Assembly: GCA_964520325.1 (NCBI GenBank)
Contig: CAZFOB010000034.1
Coordinates: 1 to 18,819 of the forward strand
Length of the DNA: 18,819 nt
Direction: 5' to 3'
Origin: CAZFOB01 sp964520325
GTDB taxonomy: Bacteria; Actinomycetota; JAICYB01
Shown here in pieces: positions 1 to 8,148 of the stretch; position 1 is the first letter of the stretch, and each line of letters starts with the position of its first letter. Under the pieces are notes generated by a model. The model saw only the letters and a list, made by a program, of their open reading frames with translations. It ran no database searches and had not been told where the DNA came from. The position numbers were made by a program, and so were the translations under genes.

Positions 1-80
1 ACAACCCGTGGAGATTCTTCAACCACAAACCGGTCAGAAGATCAGACGCAACCCATTTCTTAAAGGAGTGGGGGCTCTTC

Positions 81-1118
81 GTGTCAACCGAAATGACTGA
101 ATCCAACCGCTCTGCAACTATCGATTTAGGTGTTGATGGCCTCTCGCCCGAAGCCAAGCTCTCGATGTTTCGCCGGCTTCTCGACCTGCGGCTCTTCGAG
201 ACGCGCGTGTACGACCTCTTTATGCAAGGCCTTGTCAGCGCTTCGACGCACCTCGCCATAGGTCAGGAGGCGATCGCCGCCGCGTTCGGGGAGGCGATGC
301 GACCCACCGATTACACGTTTGCGACGTACCGCGGGCACGCGCACACTTTGGCGCGCGGAACACCGATGGCTCCCACGATGGCGGAGCTCATGGGTCGCGC
401 GACGGGCTTGATGGGCGGGAAGGGCGGCTCGATGCATCTCACGAGCGTTGAGCACGGTGTGATGGGTTCGTACGCGATCGTCGGTGCGCATCTCCCGATC
501 GCGTGTGGCGCGGCATGGAGCGCCCAATATCGAAAGAGCGACCAGGTCGCCGTCTGCTTCTTCGGCGACGGAACCACCAACATCGGTGCTTTTCACGAGG
601 CGCTGAATCTCGCAGCCGTGTGGAAGCTGCCGGTCGTGTTCGTCTGCGAGAACAACCTCTATATGGAGTACACGCCCATCGGCAGCGTTACCGCTGTTAC
701 TCGGCCGGCTGCCGATCGCGCGACCGCCTATGGGCTGGAGCCACTCGAGATTGACGGGAACGACGCGGATGGTGTGTACGAGGCCGCCGTTCGTGCTCTC
801 GACAAGGCAAGAGCGGGTGACGGTCCTAGCCTCATTGAGGCTCTGACCTACAGACACGGCGGACATTCGCGAGCCGACGACGGCAAATACCGGCCGAGTG
901 ATGAGGTCCAGGCCTGGCTCGATCGCGACCCGATCGCCCTGTATCGCGAGCGCTTGTCCGCATCCGGTGTCGACGAGCAAACGCTCGGGGCAATTGAGCT
1001 CGAGGCGCAAGCGGTTGTGGACGAAGCCACTGAGATCGCGAAGACGGGTGCCTTTCCCGATCCGGATTCGCTGATGGCGAATCTGTGGGCCGACGGAGGC
1101 TCGTCGTGGCGCAGCTGA
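81..1118 (+). CDS. Thiamine-diphosphate dehydrogenase E1 component, alpha subunit (pyruvate/acetoin dehydrogenase type)
   Basis: This is the 345-residue alpha subunit of a heterotetrameric 2-oxoacid or acetoin dehydrogenase E1, which uses thiamine diphosphate (ThDP) to decarboxylate or cleave its substrate and passes the acyl group to a lipoyl E2. The ThDP/magnesium motif is visible as GDG at residues 162-164 followed by ENN at 190-192. The conserved YRGHAH (83-88), the GGKGGSMH segment (112-119) and the phosphorylation-loop-like YRHGGHSR (257-264) are also present. Length is normal for short bacterial AcoA/PdhA proteins. The GTG start is preceded by AAGGAG at 63-68, a rather long 12-nt spacing; an ATG at 93 is an alternative start. 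It overlaps the beta subunit gene by 13 bp. The acyl substrate (pyruvate, acetoin or branched-chain 2-oxoacid) cannot be decided from sequence. The window edge hides what lies upstream. Confidence 0.93.
   Translation: MSTEMTESNRSATIDLGVDGLSPEAKLSMFRRLLDLRLFETRVYDLFMQGLVSASTHLAIGQEAIAAAFGEAMRPTDYTFATYRGHAHTLARGTPMAPTMAELMGRATGLMGGKGGSMHLTSVEHGVMGSYAIVGAHLPIACGAAWSAQYRKSDQVAVCFFGDGTTNIGAFHEALNLAAVWKLPVVFVCENNLYMEYTPIGSVTAVTRPAADRATAYGLEPLEIDGNDADGVYEAAVRALDKARAGDGPSLIEALTYRHGGHSRADDGKYRPSDEVQAWLDRDPIALYRERLSASGVDEQTLGAIELEAQAVVDEATEIAKTGAFPDPDSLMANLWADGGSSWRS
1095..1099 (+). promoter_or_regulatory. Ribosome binding site deciding the E1 beta start
   Basis: GGAGG lies six bases before the GTG at 1106, inside the last codons of the alpha subunit gene. 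It favours the GTG at 1106 over the in-frame GTG at 1085, which would lie upstream of this site and add seven residues not typical of the family. Confidence 0.7.
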
Positions 1119-2083
1119 CGTTTCGCAACGCTGTTTCCCGCGGCATCGCCCAAGAGATGCGCCGCGACGAGTCCGTCGTGCTCATCGGCGAGGACGTTGG
1201 CGCAGCCGGCGGCGTGTTCAAGACAACACGCGGGCTTCTCGAAGAGTTTGGCCCGGAGCGGATTCGTGACACGCCCATTTCGGAGCAGGCGATCCTCGGC
1301 GCAGCCATGGGCGCCGCAATGACGGGATTGCGGCCGATCGCCGAGATCATGTTCGCCGACTTCTTCGCGGTGGCCTGGGACATCGTCGTCAACCAGATCG
1401 CGAAGACGCGGTACATGACGAACGGCCAAGTCGCCTTGCCGCTCGTAATCCACTCCGCGAATGGGGGAGGTCTACGTTTCGGTGCTCAACACTCTCAAGC
1501 GATCGAGAACTGGGCGATGGCGGTTCCCGGGCTGAAGATCGTTGTGCCGACGACGCCTTTCGACGTGGTGGGGCTGATGGCGGCCGCCGTACGCGACGCG
1601 GACCCCGTCCTCTTCTTCGAGAGCAAGGCGCTCTACTCGGTGAAGGGCGAGGTGCCCGACGAAGAGATCGTCGATTCACTCGGCGTCGCTCGGGTAGTAC
1701 GCAAAGGCAAGGACGCGACGCTGGTGGCTTTGGGCTCGATGGTGCCGCGCGCCGTCGCCGCGGCCGAGGAGCTTGCTTCCGAGGGGATCGACTGCACGGT
1801 CGTAGACCTCAGGTCGCTCGTTCCGATGGATATCGAAACGATCAAGCGCGAGACGTGCTCGACGGGTCGGCTGTTCACCGTTGAGGAGAACCCGCGATTG
1901 TGCGGCTGGGGGGCCGAAGTGGTATCGATCGTCGCCGAGGAGTGCTTCGCCAACCTGCGAAGACCCATCGTGCGGATAACGACTCCGCACATCCCATTGC
2001 CGGCCTCGGCTATCCTGGAGGATCTTGCGCTGCCGTCCGTGCAGCGCATCGTCGATACAGTGCGGGCCGCAAGCGCCGCGTGA
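1106..2083 (+). CDS. Thiamine-diphosphate dehydrogenase E1 component, beta subunit (pyruvate/acetoin dehydrogenase type)
   Basis: This is the 325-residue beta subunit partnering the preceding alpha subunit. From the GTG at 1106 the protein begins MAQLTFRNAV, as in AcoB/PdhB. Family hallmarks are LIGEDVG (27-32 region), DTPISE with the conserved glutamate at 60, and GLRFGAQHSQ (122-131). The C-terminal transketolase domain, roughly residues 190-320, carries the VDLRSLVPMD and FTVEE segments. It overlaps the alpha gene by 13 bp, so the two are probably translationally coupled and produced in equal amounts. No lipoyl E2 or E3 gene follows; the next gene, 10 bp on, is an MFS exporter. The E2/E3 must therefore be upstream of the window or elsewhere in the genome, unless the E1 works alone. 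Family assignment is secure, substrate is not. Confidence 0.93.
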   Translation: MAQLTFRNAVSRGIAQEMRRDESVVLIGEDVGAAGGVFKTTRGLLEEFGPERIRDTPISEQAILGAAMGAAMTGLRPIAEIMFADFFAVAWDIVVNQIAKTRYMTNGQVALPLVIHSANGGGLRFGAQHSQAIENWAMAVPGLKIVVPTTPFDVVGLMAAAVRDADPVLFFESKALYSVKGEVPDEEIVDSLGVARVVRKGKDATLVALGSMVPRAVAAAEELASEGIDCTVVDLRSLVPMDIETIKRETCSTGRLFTVEENPRLCGWGAEVVSIVAEECFANLRRPIVRITTPHIPLPASAILEDLALPSVQRIVDTVRAASAA

Positions 2084-2093
2084 AATCTTGAGC

Positions 2094-3674
2094 ATGGACC
2101 GGCCGAAAGAAGCGGAGTCAAGCACGCGAGAGCTTGATCCGGCTCCAGTTGTGCCGTTGACTCACCGCCAGATCCTCGTGGTGTTCAGCGGATTGATCGC
2201 CGGCATGCTTCTTGCCGCTCTCGATCAAACTATCGTCTCGACGGCGTTGCCGACGATCGTCAGTGATCTCGGCGGGCTCGACCATTTGTCGTGGGTGGTC
2301 ACGTCATATCTCCTGACGTCGACCGTAGTCCTGCCCATGTACGGCAAGCTTGGCGATAGCTTCGGGCGCCGACAAGTGTTTCAGGCCGCCATCCTCATCT
2401 TCGTCGGCGGGTCGATCCTGTCGGGCCTTTCCCAGAGCATGCTGCAGCTCATCCTCTTCCGCGGTCTTCAAGGATTGGGCGCAGGCGGGCTCATGGCTCT
2501 GGCGATGGCCGTCATCGGCGACATCGTTTCGCCTCGCGAGCTCGGACGGTATATGGGCTACCTCATCGCCGTCTTCGCCCTTGCCAGCGTTTCCGGACCC
2601 CTCGCCGGAGGCTTCTTGGTCGATCACTTGTCGTGGAGGTGGATCTTCTACATCAATGTCCCGTTTGGCGCTCTCGCGATCGCGCTTACGTCGTTCGTGC
2701 TGCGGTTGCCGTTTCGACGGATCCCACATCGGGTGGATGTTGGCGGAGCGGTCCTGCTTGGCGGTTCGGTGACGTGTGTCCTCCTTGTCTCGGCGTGGGG
2801 TGGTAACGCGTATCCGTGGTTGTCCTCGCCCGTCGTCGGGATGGCGATAGCATCAGTCGTACTTCTCGGCCTGTTCTTGCGTCAGGAGCGACGCGCTGCC
2901 GAGCCGATCTTGCCGCTCCGACTCTTCTCGTCGGACATTTTCGCGATTAGCGCGGTCCTCTCGTTTTTCGTTGGGGCCGCCATGTTTGGCGCGCTGGTAT
3001 TCCTGCCTTTGTTCCTCCAGGCCGTTACCGGAGCGACGGCAACCAACTCCGGGTTGTTGATGTTCCCTCTCATGGCCGGGCTGATGGCGACGTCTGTACT
3101 GTCGGGGCGGGTGATCTCTCGGACGGGCTACTACCGAAGCTGGCCAATCTTGGGCATGGGTCTTTCCACCGTTGGGATGATCCTTCTTTCCCGGATGAAT
3201 GCTGAGACGAGTCGCATTCTTTCGTCGATCTTCATGGTGATTCTGGGAATGGGCATCGGAATGGTGATGCAGGTCTTGATCCTCGCCGTGCAGAACGCTG
3301 TGCCGCAGGGAGACTTGGGTGTGGCCACTTCTGCTGTGAACTTCTTCCAACAGGTTGGAGCCACACTCGGCGTGTCCGTCTTCGGTGCAATCTTCGCGGC
3401 TCGGATGCACGTGGAAGTGGGTCGGCTTCTTCCAGGGCGCACCAGCGGGGTTCTCAATCCTGAACGTCTAGCGACGAGCCCTGCGCAGATTCGAGCTCTG
3501 CCCGCCGGCGTTCGTGGACCGCTCATCGAAGCCCTTTCTCGTTCGATCCACACGGTGTTCATCTGGTGTGTTCCGGTGATGGTCATCGGGTTCGGGCTCT
3601 CATGGCTCATTCGCCAGATTCCGTTGCGTGCAACCGTTCATGTCGGACAGACACAACCTTCGGAACTGCTATGA
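2094..3674 (+). CDS. MFS multidrug exporter, DHA2 (EmrB/QacA-type, 14 helices)
   Basis: This 526-residue inner-membrane protein matches the proton-antiport drug exporters of the DHA2 family. In order it shows motif D1 (LDQTIVSTALPT, 43-54), motif A in the loop after helix 2 (GKLGDSFGRR, 84-93), motif B (RGLQGLGAGGL, 123-133) and the antiporter motif C (SGPLAGGFLVD, 167-177). About 14 hydrophobic segments follow to a short polar tail. The ATG at 2094 starts just before the conserved N-terminal region; an open frame continues upstream to 2025 but would overlap the E1 beta gene. There is no strong Shine-Dalgarno sequence, so reinitiation after the E1 beta stop 10 bp upstream is plausible. Substrate is unknown. 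Placement behind a dehydrogenase is unusual for a drug pump and could mean export of a metabolite. Confidence 0.93.
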   Translation: MDRPKEAESSTRELDPAPVVPLTHRQILVVFSGLIAGMLLAALDQTIVSTALPTIVSDLGGLDHLSWVVTSYLLTSTVVLPMYGKLGDSFGRRQVFQAAILIFVGGSILSGLSQSMLQLILFRGLQGLGAGGLMALAMAVIGDIVSPRELGRYMGYLIAVFALASVSGPLAGGFLVDHLSWRWIFYINVPFGALAIALTSFVLRLPFRRIPHRVDVGGAVLLGGSVTCVLLVSAWGGNAYPWLSSPVVGMAIASVVLLGLFLRQERRAAEPILPLRLFSSDIFAISAVLSFFVGAAMFGALVFLPLFLQAVTGATATNSGLLMFPLMAGLMATSVLSGRVISRTGYYRSWPILGMGLSTVGMILLSRMNAETSRILSSIFMVILGMGIGMVMQVLILAVQNAVPQGDLGVATSAVNFFQQVGATLGVSVFGAIFAARMHVEVGRLLPGRTSGVLNPERLATSPAQIRALPAGVRGPLIEALSRSIHTVFIWCVPVMVIGFGLSWLIRQIPLRATVHVGQTQPSELL

Positions 3675-4368
3675 CGACGGCTCGCGCTGTTGTCCGGGCA
3701 ATCCAACCCTACCGACCGTATCTGCCCACGTTAGTTGCGGTCGCTTTGATCGTCTTCGCCTAGCCGGAAGGGAAGAGCACGGGCTCGGGGATGGACCGCA
3801 TGGCCGGCTCCGATTCGTCTACGGACACAACGTTGGAGGGCTCGGCTAACGAAGTGGGCAACAAGCCGCGAGTGGCAGCGTCGGTACGACGAATGGAGGC
3901 AAGACGCTCCAAACAAGTCGAACTGGTTTCGCTGCGGGATCGACGGTTGCTCCAATTGGCAGTGGTGCCGGAACGGCCGAGGCGCTGGCTGCGCCCGATT
4001 GCGATCGGAGTCGACGCAAGATCAAGGTTCCATGGATGTGGGCGCCGCCCTGCGTCGGGCCCTGGCGCGCCAAATCGGACAACGGCGGCGCGACGGCTCA
4101 GCGAGTGACCAAGAACAGCATCAAGGTTGTATATGCGGAAGCCTCAGGCTCCGCTGAAGGCCAACTGATGGACTGCGGGGACGAGAAGGCCTCCGACCCG
4201 AGCGTTCCGGTCACGAGTCCATCGCCCTGGACAGCGACGAAAAATGCCTGGCGTGAAGGGAAGCGCCTGCGCGGCGCGATCCAACCGACCTTCAAAGGAA
4301 CGGGACGGTCATCCACTCGGATCGTGGTGTCGAGCGTGGCCGAAAGAGCAAGGGTGCGGACGATCTAA
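3671..4368 (+). pseudogene. Decayed ABC transporter substrate-binding protein (branched-chain amino acid type), N-terminal remnant
   Basis: The ATG at 3671 overlaps the MFS stop as ATGA and opens a 30-codon frame ending in a hydrophobic segment (YLPTLVAVALIVFA) cut by TAG at 3761-3763. The same frame continues after the stop with a Ser/Thr/Gly-rich stretch (from about 3764) like the linker after a lipoprotein signal. Near 3860-3875 the sense shifts to another frame, consistent with one lost base. That frame reads through CDRSRRKIKV and APPCVGPW (about 4000-4070) and then NGGATAQRVTKNSIKVVYAE (ending near 4140), which I recognise as the start of the mature domain of actinobacterial Leu/Ile/Val-type binding proteins. 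It ends in TAA at 4366-4368 after about 75 poorly recognisable codons, where an intact protein would have several hundred more residues. I see a stop, a frameshift and a truncation, so function is unlikely. A short translated product cannot be excluded. Confidence 0.72.
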
Positions 4369-4925
4369 CGGCGGGCCGGTTCTCTCGCGAACGCGACGAT
4401 CCTCTCGAAGCTTGGTTCGTAGCCGTCGGTGGTGTTCACGTCGAGGGTCGGCACGTCGAGTCGCAGCCGATCCCAGCCCTCGAGCGGAAATGTGCCGGCA
4501 TCGATCAGGGCGAGCAGATCCCCGTCGGGATGCGCCGCGCGTTCGGGCTGCTCTGCGGCGCGGCGCGCGATCCTGTCGCGGACGACCGCCGGGTCGGCCG
4601 TGCAATGCACGACCTTGATGTCGGCGACGGCGAGCAGCGGTTCGAGACCCGGAGCCCAGAGCTTGTGCTGGAACGCGGCTTCCGCGACGACCGTGACGCC
4701 CGCTCGCAACAAGTGATCGAGAGCACCGAAGAAGGCGTCGTTCGTCCGATGTGCGAGGTCGTCACCGAGGGCGGGCGGCAGTCCACCGATGGTGTGCGCA
4801 AGCCCTTCTCTGATCTCATCGCGGCAGATCGCCGGACATGGCACGGCGCGGGCCAGCGGATGCGCAAGAGTCGTCTTGCCCGAGCCTGGAGGCCCACTCA
4901 CGATGATGAGTGTCGGCAACGCCAC
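4365..4925 (-). CDS. P-loop kinase-like ATPase (AAA_33/zeta-toxin-like fold)
   Basis: This small cytosolic P-loop protein of 186 residues carries a Walker A motif GPPGSGKT (residues 11-18) right after a beta strand (LPTLIIVS). An RDE (35-37) follows in the position of the substrate-binding acidic residue, and the AEAAF segment near residue 82 resembles the second strand of nucleotide- or metabolite-kinase-like AAA_33 proteins. A basic stretch with RDRIARRAAEQPE in the C-terminal half may form the lid. I chose the GTG at 4925 because the domain begins directly after it; the frame stays open to 5039 but would overlap the divergent neighbour's start. Its 3' end overlaps the end of the pseudogene by 4 bp. 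The phosphorylated substrate is not predictable. There is no antitoxin-like partner, so a toxin role is not supported. Confidence 0.75.
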   Translation of the reverse strand: MALPTLIIVSGPPGSGKTTLAHPLARAVPCPAICRDEIREGLAHTIGGLPPALGDDLAHRTNDAFFGALDHLLRAGVTVVAEAAFQHKLWAPGLEPLLAVADIKVVHCTADPAVVRDRIARRAAEQPERAAHPDGDLLALIDAGTFPLEGWDRLRLDVPTLDVNTTDGYEPSFERIVAFAREPARR

Positions 4926-4978
4926 GTCCCATTGTGCCCCGCACGAGTAGTGTCGAGTGCGACGCTGAAAGGACGGGC

Positions 4979-5410
4979 ATGCGACGAGACATACCGAAAG
5001 AAGAGCTCGATGCATTCCTCCAAGAGCCGCTGCTCGCAACCCTTGCGACGAACCGGAAGGACGGCTCGGTACTCTTGTCGCCGCTGTGGCACGAGTGGAG
5101 CGACGGGGGATTCAGCGTTGTGCTGGGCAAAGACGACGTGAAGGCGCGTCACTTGCGCCGCGATCCGCGCGCCTCACTCGTCGTTGCGCAGCAGAGCGCC
5201 CCGTACGCGGGGGTCGAGATCCGCACCGAGGCGCGTTTCGTTGACGGCGATGGACGCGATCTGACCCGGAGGTTGGCGGTGCGCTACCTCGGCGAGACGA
5301 ACGGAGCGGCGTACGCCGACGCCACGGCCGACAACTCACAGGTGATAGTGCGCCTGCAACCCGGGGCGATCCGTATCTGGGACTTCGCGGACGACTTCGA
5401 CACGGGATAG
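4979..5410 (+). CDS. PPOX-class split-barrel flavin/F420-dependent protein
   Basis: This 143-residue protein has the split-barrel fold of pyridoxamine-5'-phosphate-oxidase-like proteins common in actinobacteria. The opening helix EELDAFLQEPLLATLATNRK (8-27) leads into DGSVLLSPLWHEWSDGGF, followed by KARHLRRDPRASLVV (about 53-67), the typical PPOX pattern of strand, cofactor-phosphate-binding Lys/Arg stretch and strand. The C-terminus ends with PGAIRIWDF, also typical. Such proteins reduce substrates with coenzyme F420 or bind FMN, haem or biliverdin; the cofactor cannot be fixed from sequence. The ATG at 4979 is preceded by AAAGGA at 4968-4973. It is divergent from the P-loop gene with 53 bp between starts, so promoters for both should lie there or overlap the coding ends. 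Confidence 0.85.
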   Translation: MRRDIPKEELDAFLQEPLLATLATNRKDGSVLLSPLWHEWSDGGFSVVLGKDDVKARHLRRDPRASLVVAQQSAPYAGVEIRTEARFVDGDGRDLTRRLAVRYLGETNGAAYADATADNSQVIVRLQPGAIRIWDFADDFDTG

Positions 5411-5412
5411 CT

Positions 5413-5427
5413 GCCGGCTCAACCGGC
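5413..5427. terminator. Possible bidirectional hairpin between convergent genes
   Basis: GCCGG, a CTCAA loop and CCGGC form a 5-bp GC stem, extendable by a wobble and one pair, where the PPOX gene and the double kinase gene meet with 8 bp between their ends. The kinase stop codon lies in the loop. There is no clear T-tract, so this is a weak terminator candidate only. Confidence 0.3.
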
Positions 5428-8148
5428 GGGCCCAGCGGGCCCAGCGGGAAGGGTGAACGTGAACACGCTCCCGCGACCCGGTTCGCTCTCGACGGAGATC
5501 CGTCCGCCGTGCAGTTCGATGAACCGGCGCGCAAGGGCGAGACCGAGCCCGGTTCCCTCGTGGCGCGACGAGGCTTGCTCGAACTCCTCGAAGATGCGGT
5601 CGCGCGCGTCTGCGTCGATGCCGATGCCGGTGTCCTCGACGGCGATCTCGACCTCAGCGCCGACGCGTCGAGCTGTTGCGCGCACGCGTCCGCCGTCGGG
5701 AGTGAACTTCACAGCGTTGGACAGGAGATTGAAGACCACTTGGCGGACCTTGCGTTCATCGCCGGTGATCTCCCCGAGCGCATCATCGGTCTCGCACTCG
5801 AGCGAGATGCCGTGGGTCGCCGCCCGTTCCCGCATGATCGTGACCCCTTGCTCGAGCACCTCCTTGACGTCAACCGAACCGAGCTCGAGCTCCATAGCTC
5901 CGGCCTCGACCTTGGCGAGGTCGAGGATGTCGTTGATCAGCGAGAGCAGATGGCGTCCCGAGGCGAGGATGTCGCCGACGTAATTGGCCTGCCGCTCGTT
6001 CAGGTCACCGAAGAGTTGATCTTCCAACACCTCGGAGAAGCCGATCACCGCGTTGAGTGGTGTGCGCAGCTCGTGGGACATGTTGGCGAGGAACGCCGTC
6101 TTGTGCCGGCTCGCGATCTCGAGGGCTGCGCTGTCACGTTCGGCAACCCGGCGGCTGCTGTGTTCGGCAACGGCCAAGCGCCTGACGTTGCTCACGAGCC
6201 AGCTCACGAACGAGCCGACGGCCGTCGACGTCCCGACGACGACGAACCACGTCGCAAAGCGACCGCTCAGCAGCGCCGGGTCGCCGTGCTGCTGCGAAAG
6301 GACTGCGGCGTACCCCACCCCGACGAGAGCCATGTTGATCAAGCCCACCCGGCGCGGGAAGAACCCGAACACGAGCACCGCCAGCCACACATAGACGAGC
6401 ACCGATCGCGGTGCGTATGGGCCGCTGAAATGGACGACGACGGTGATGAGGATGTTGCCGACGGCCAACAACGCGAAGACCGTCAACAGCGAGATGCGCC
6501 GCGCAGCAGCGGCCATCCCAACTCCCAACGCGAATGCCAGCCCCGACACGGCGGCGACCTTCTCACCTTGGAACTGGAGAAAGGATCCAGTGAGGACGAC
6601 CGACAACAGACCCGCGATGCCCGATCCGGCGAACGTGACCGCGCACACGCGCGCCAGCCTGTAACGCCCGATCGCCGTGCGGGGGTCGGCGAGGATGGCG
6701 GGCGTTTCGCTCGAGGTGTCTTTCTCGCCGTCGCGTTTTGTTGAGATGGGTTCGTCCGGCACGATCGCCGGCGCATCGACGTGTCGCCGGATCCCCTGAT
6801 CAGGCTGTGGCGGGATGCGGAACGTGAAGGTGCTGCCTCGCCCGACCTCGCTCTCGACGGAGATCCGTCCGCCGTGCAGCTCGACGAAACGCCGCGCGAG
6901 TGCGAGCCCGAGACCGGTGCCCTCTGGGTGCAGGTTGCCACTCGCAGCTTGCTCGAACTCTTGGAAGACCTTGTCGCGTTCTTCCGGCGCGATGCCGATG
7001 CCGGTGTCGGACACCGTCACCTCGAGAGCCTCGTCGGCGCGGTGAGCAGTCACGCTCACCCGGCCGCCGTCCGGCGTGAACTTCACGGCGTTGGTGAGGA
7101 GATTCAAGAGCACTTGCCGGATCTTGCGCTCATCGCCGATCGCGAGCTCGACCTTGGGATCGACGTCGTACTCGAGCGTGATGCCGTGCGCGTTCGCGCG
7201 TTCTTGCACCATGCTGATGCCGGACTGGAGAGCTTCCGCGAACGAGAAGGTTGAGACATCGAGCTCCATTCGTCCCGCTTCGACCTTCGCGATGTCGAGG
7301 ATGTCGTTGATCAGGTCCAGCAGGTGACGTCCGGACGACAGGATGTCTTTCACGTATTCGAGCTGCTTCTCGTTGAGCTCGCCGAAGAATCGATCTTCCA
7401 GCACCTCCGAGAAACCGATCACCGCGTTGAGCGGGGTGCGCAGCTCGTGCGACATGTGCGCCAGGAATTCCGTCTTGTGGCGGCTCACTACTGTGAGCTC
7501 GGCGTTGACGAGCTCGGCGTTCTTGCGGGTGGATTGTTCGATGACCGCCAGTCGTCGTACGCGCTCCACCAACCACGTCAAGAACGCCCCAACGCCGAGC
7601 ACTGTCGCCATGCTGATCACCCACGTCGACGCCGGATTGGAGGTCAGCTCGGGCGGGCCCTCCTGGAGCGCGAGCACGACGGCGAATCCGACGGCGAAGA
7701 GCACGCCGTGCACGACGCCGCCCCAGCGCGGGAAGAAACCGAAGACGACTGCTCCCATCCACAGATAGGTCAGGACCGATCGTGGTGCGTAGGGACCACT
7801 GAAGTAGTTGGCCGACGACAACATCATGTTGCCGAGAGCCATGATCCACACGATGGCGGGAAGCGACAGACGTCCGGCCCCGATCACGAAGATGACCGCG
7901 AAACTCGCGGCCACCCCGGCGCCCAGCGCGACGCCGCCCGCATTGAAGCCGGGAACCGGTGTCGTGACGATGGCGAGCACACCGGCGACCGCGGTGGCGC
8001 CCGAGATGAGGGCGCACACCTGGGCGACCCGGCGCAGATTCGCAGGCGAGCCCTGATTGATGAAGGCCTCGAACTCGCGCTCGCCTCTCGGCGCGACCTC
8101 GGTCCGCGCCGGCCGGTCTACGACTGCCGTAGACACACGATGTTCCAC
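5419..8148 (-). CDS. Tandem-duplicated membrane sensor histidine kinase (two complete kinase units in one chain)
   Basis: This 909-residue protein consists of two head-to-tail copies of a sensor kinase. Unit 1 has about six hydrophobic segments (41-195), a short coiled linker, HisKA with phospho-accepting His234 in SHELRTP, and a Bergerat ATPase with N349/N353, DTGIGI (381-386) and GTGLGL (410-415). A polar linker (450-490) leads to unit 2: membrane segments (498-652), His692 in SHELRTP, N807/N811, DTGIGI (839-844) and GTGLGL (865-870), ending in PAGPAGPAG. Both units keep all catalytic motifs; 61 of 75 residues across the HisKA region are identical. The membrane modules share FSGPYAPRSVL. 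Hybrid kinases are common, but two full membrane-plus-kinase units are not usual. The GTG at 8148 overlaps the upstream cyclase gene by 31 bp; GTG 8136 is an alternative. It is the third gene of the operon, and no receiver is fused to it. Confidence 0.93.
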   Translation of the reverse strand: MEHRVSTAVVDRPARTEVAPRGEREFEAFINQGSPANLRRVAQVCALISGATAVAGVLAIVTTPVPGFNAGGVALGAGVAASFAVIFVIGAGRLSLPAIVWIMALGNMMLSSANYFSGPYAPRSVLTYLWMGAVVFGFFPRWGGVVHGVLFAVGFAVVLALQEGPPELTSNPASTWVISMATVLGVGAFLTWLVERVRRLAVIEQSTRKNAELVNAELTVVSRHKTEFLAHMSHELRTPLNAVIGFSEVLEDRFFGELNEKQLEYVKDILSSGRHLLDLINDILDIAKVEAGRMELDVSTFSFAEALQSGISMVQERANAHGITLEYDVDPKVELAIGDERKIRQVLLNLLTNAVKFTPDGGRVSVTAHRADEALEVTVSDTGIGIAPEERDKVFQEFEQAASGNLHPEGTGLGLALARRFVELHGGRISVESEVGRGSTFTFRIPPQPDQGIRRHVDAPAIVPDEPISTKRDGEKDTSSETPAILADPRTAIGRYRLARVCAVTFAGSGIAGLLSVVLTGSFLQFQGEKVAAVSGLAFALGVGMAAAARRISLLTVFALLAVGNILITVVVHFSGPYAPRSVLVYVWLAVLVFGFFPRRVGLINMALVGVGYAAVLSQQHGDPALLSGRFATWFVVVGTSTAVGSFVSWLVSNVRRLAVAEHSSRRVAERDSAALEIASRHKTAFLANMSHELRTPLNAVIGFSEVLEDQLFGDLNERQANYVGDILASGRHLLSLINDILDLAKVEAGAMELELGSVDVKEVLEQGVTIMRERAATHGISLECETDDALGEITGDERKVRQVVFNLLSNAVKFTPDGGRVRATARRVGAEVEIAVEDTGIGIDADARDRIFEEFEQASSRHEGTGLGLALARRFIELHGGRISVESEPGRGSVFTFTLPAGPAGPAG

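Noticed and set aside
126..1010. Long open frame antisense to the E1 alpha gene
   Set aside because: No recognisable protein pattern; typical reverse-frame openness of GC-rich coding DNA opposite a clear E1 alpha gene.
3791..4108. Independent small gene in the 3.8-4.1 kb region
   Set aside because: Better read as out-of-frame and in-frame parts of the decayed binding-protein gene.
4365..4925. Zeta-type toxin of a toxin-antitoxin pair
   Set aside because: Only the P-loop fold is shared; no epsilon-like antitoxin gene is adjacent and the neighbour is a PPOX protein.
5426..5448. 9-bp GCGGGCCCA repeats as a regulatory element
   Set aside because: They encode the PAGPAGPAG tail of the kinase; best explained as a low-complexity coding end.
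5509..6744. 411-codon open frame opposite the second kinase unit
   Set aside because: Composition rich in Arg, Asp, Glu and His with no domain motif; it mirrors the kinase codons on the other strand. The frame at 7324-8169 opposite unit 1 is the same case.
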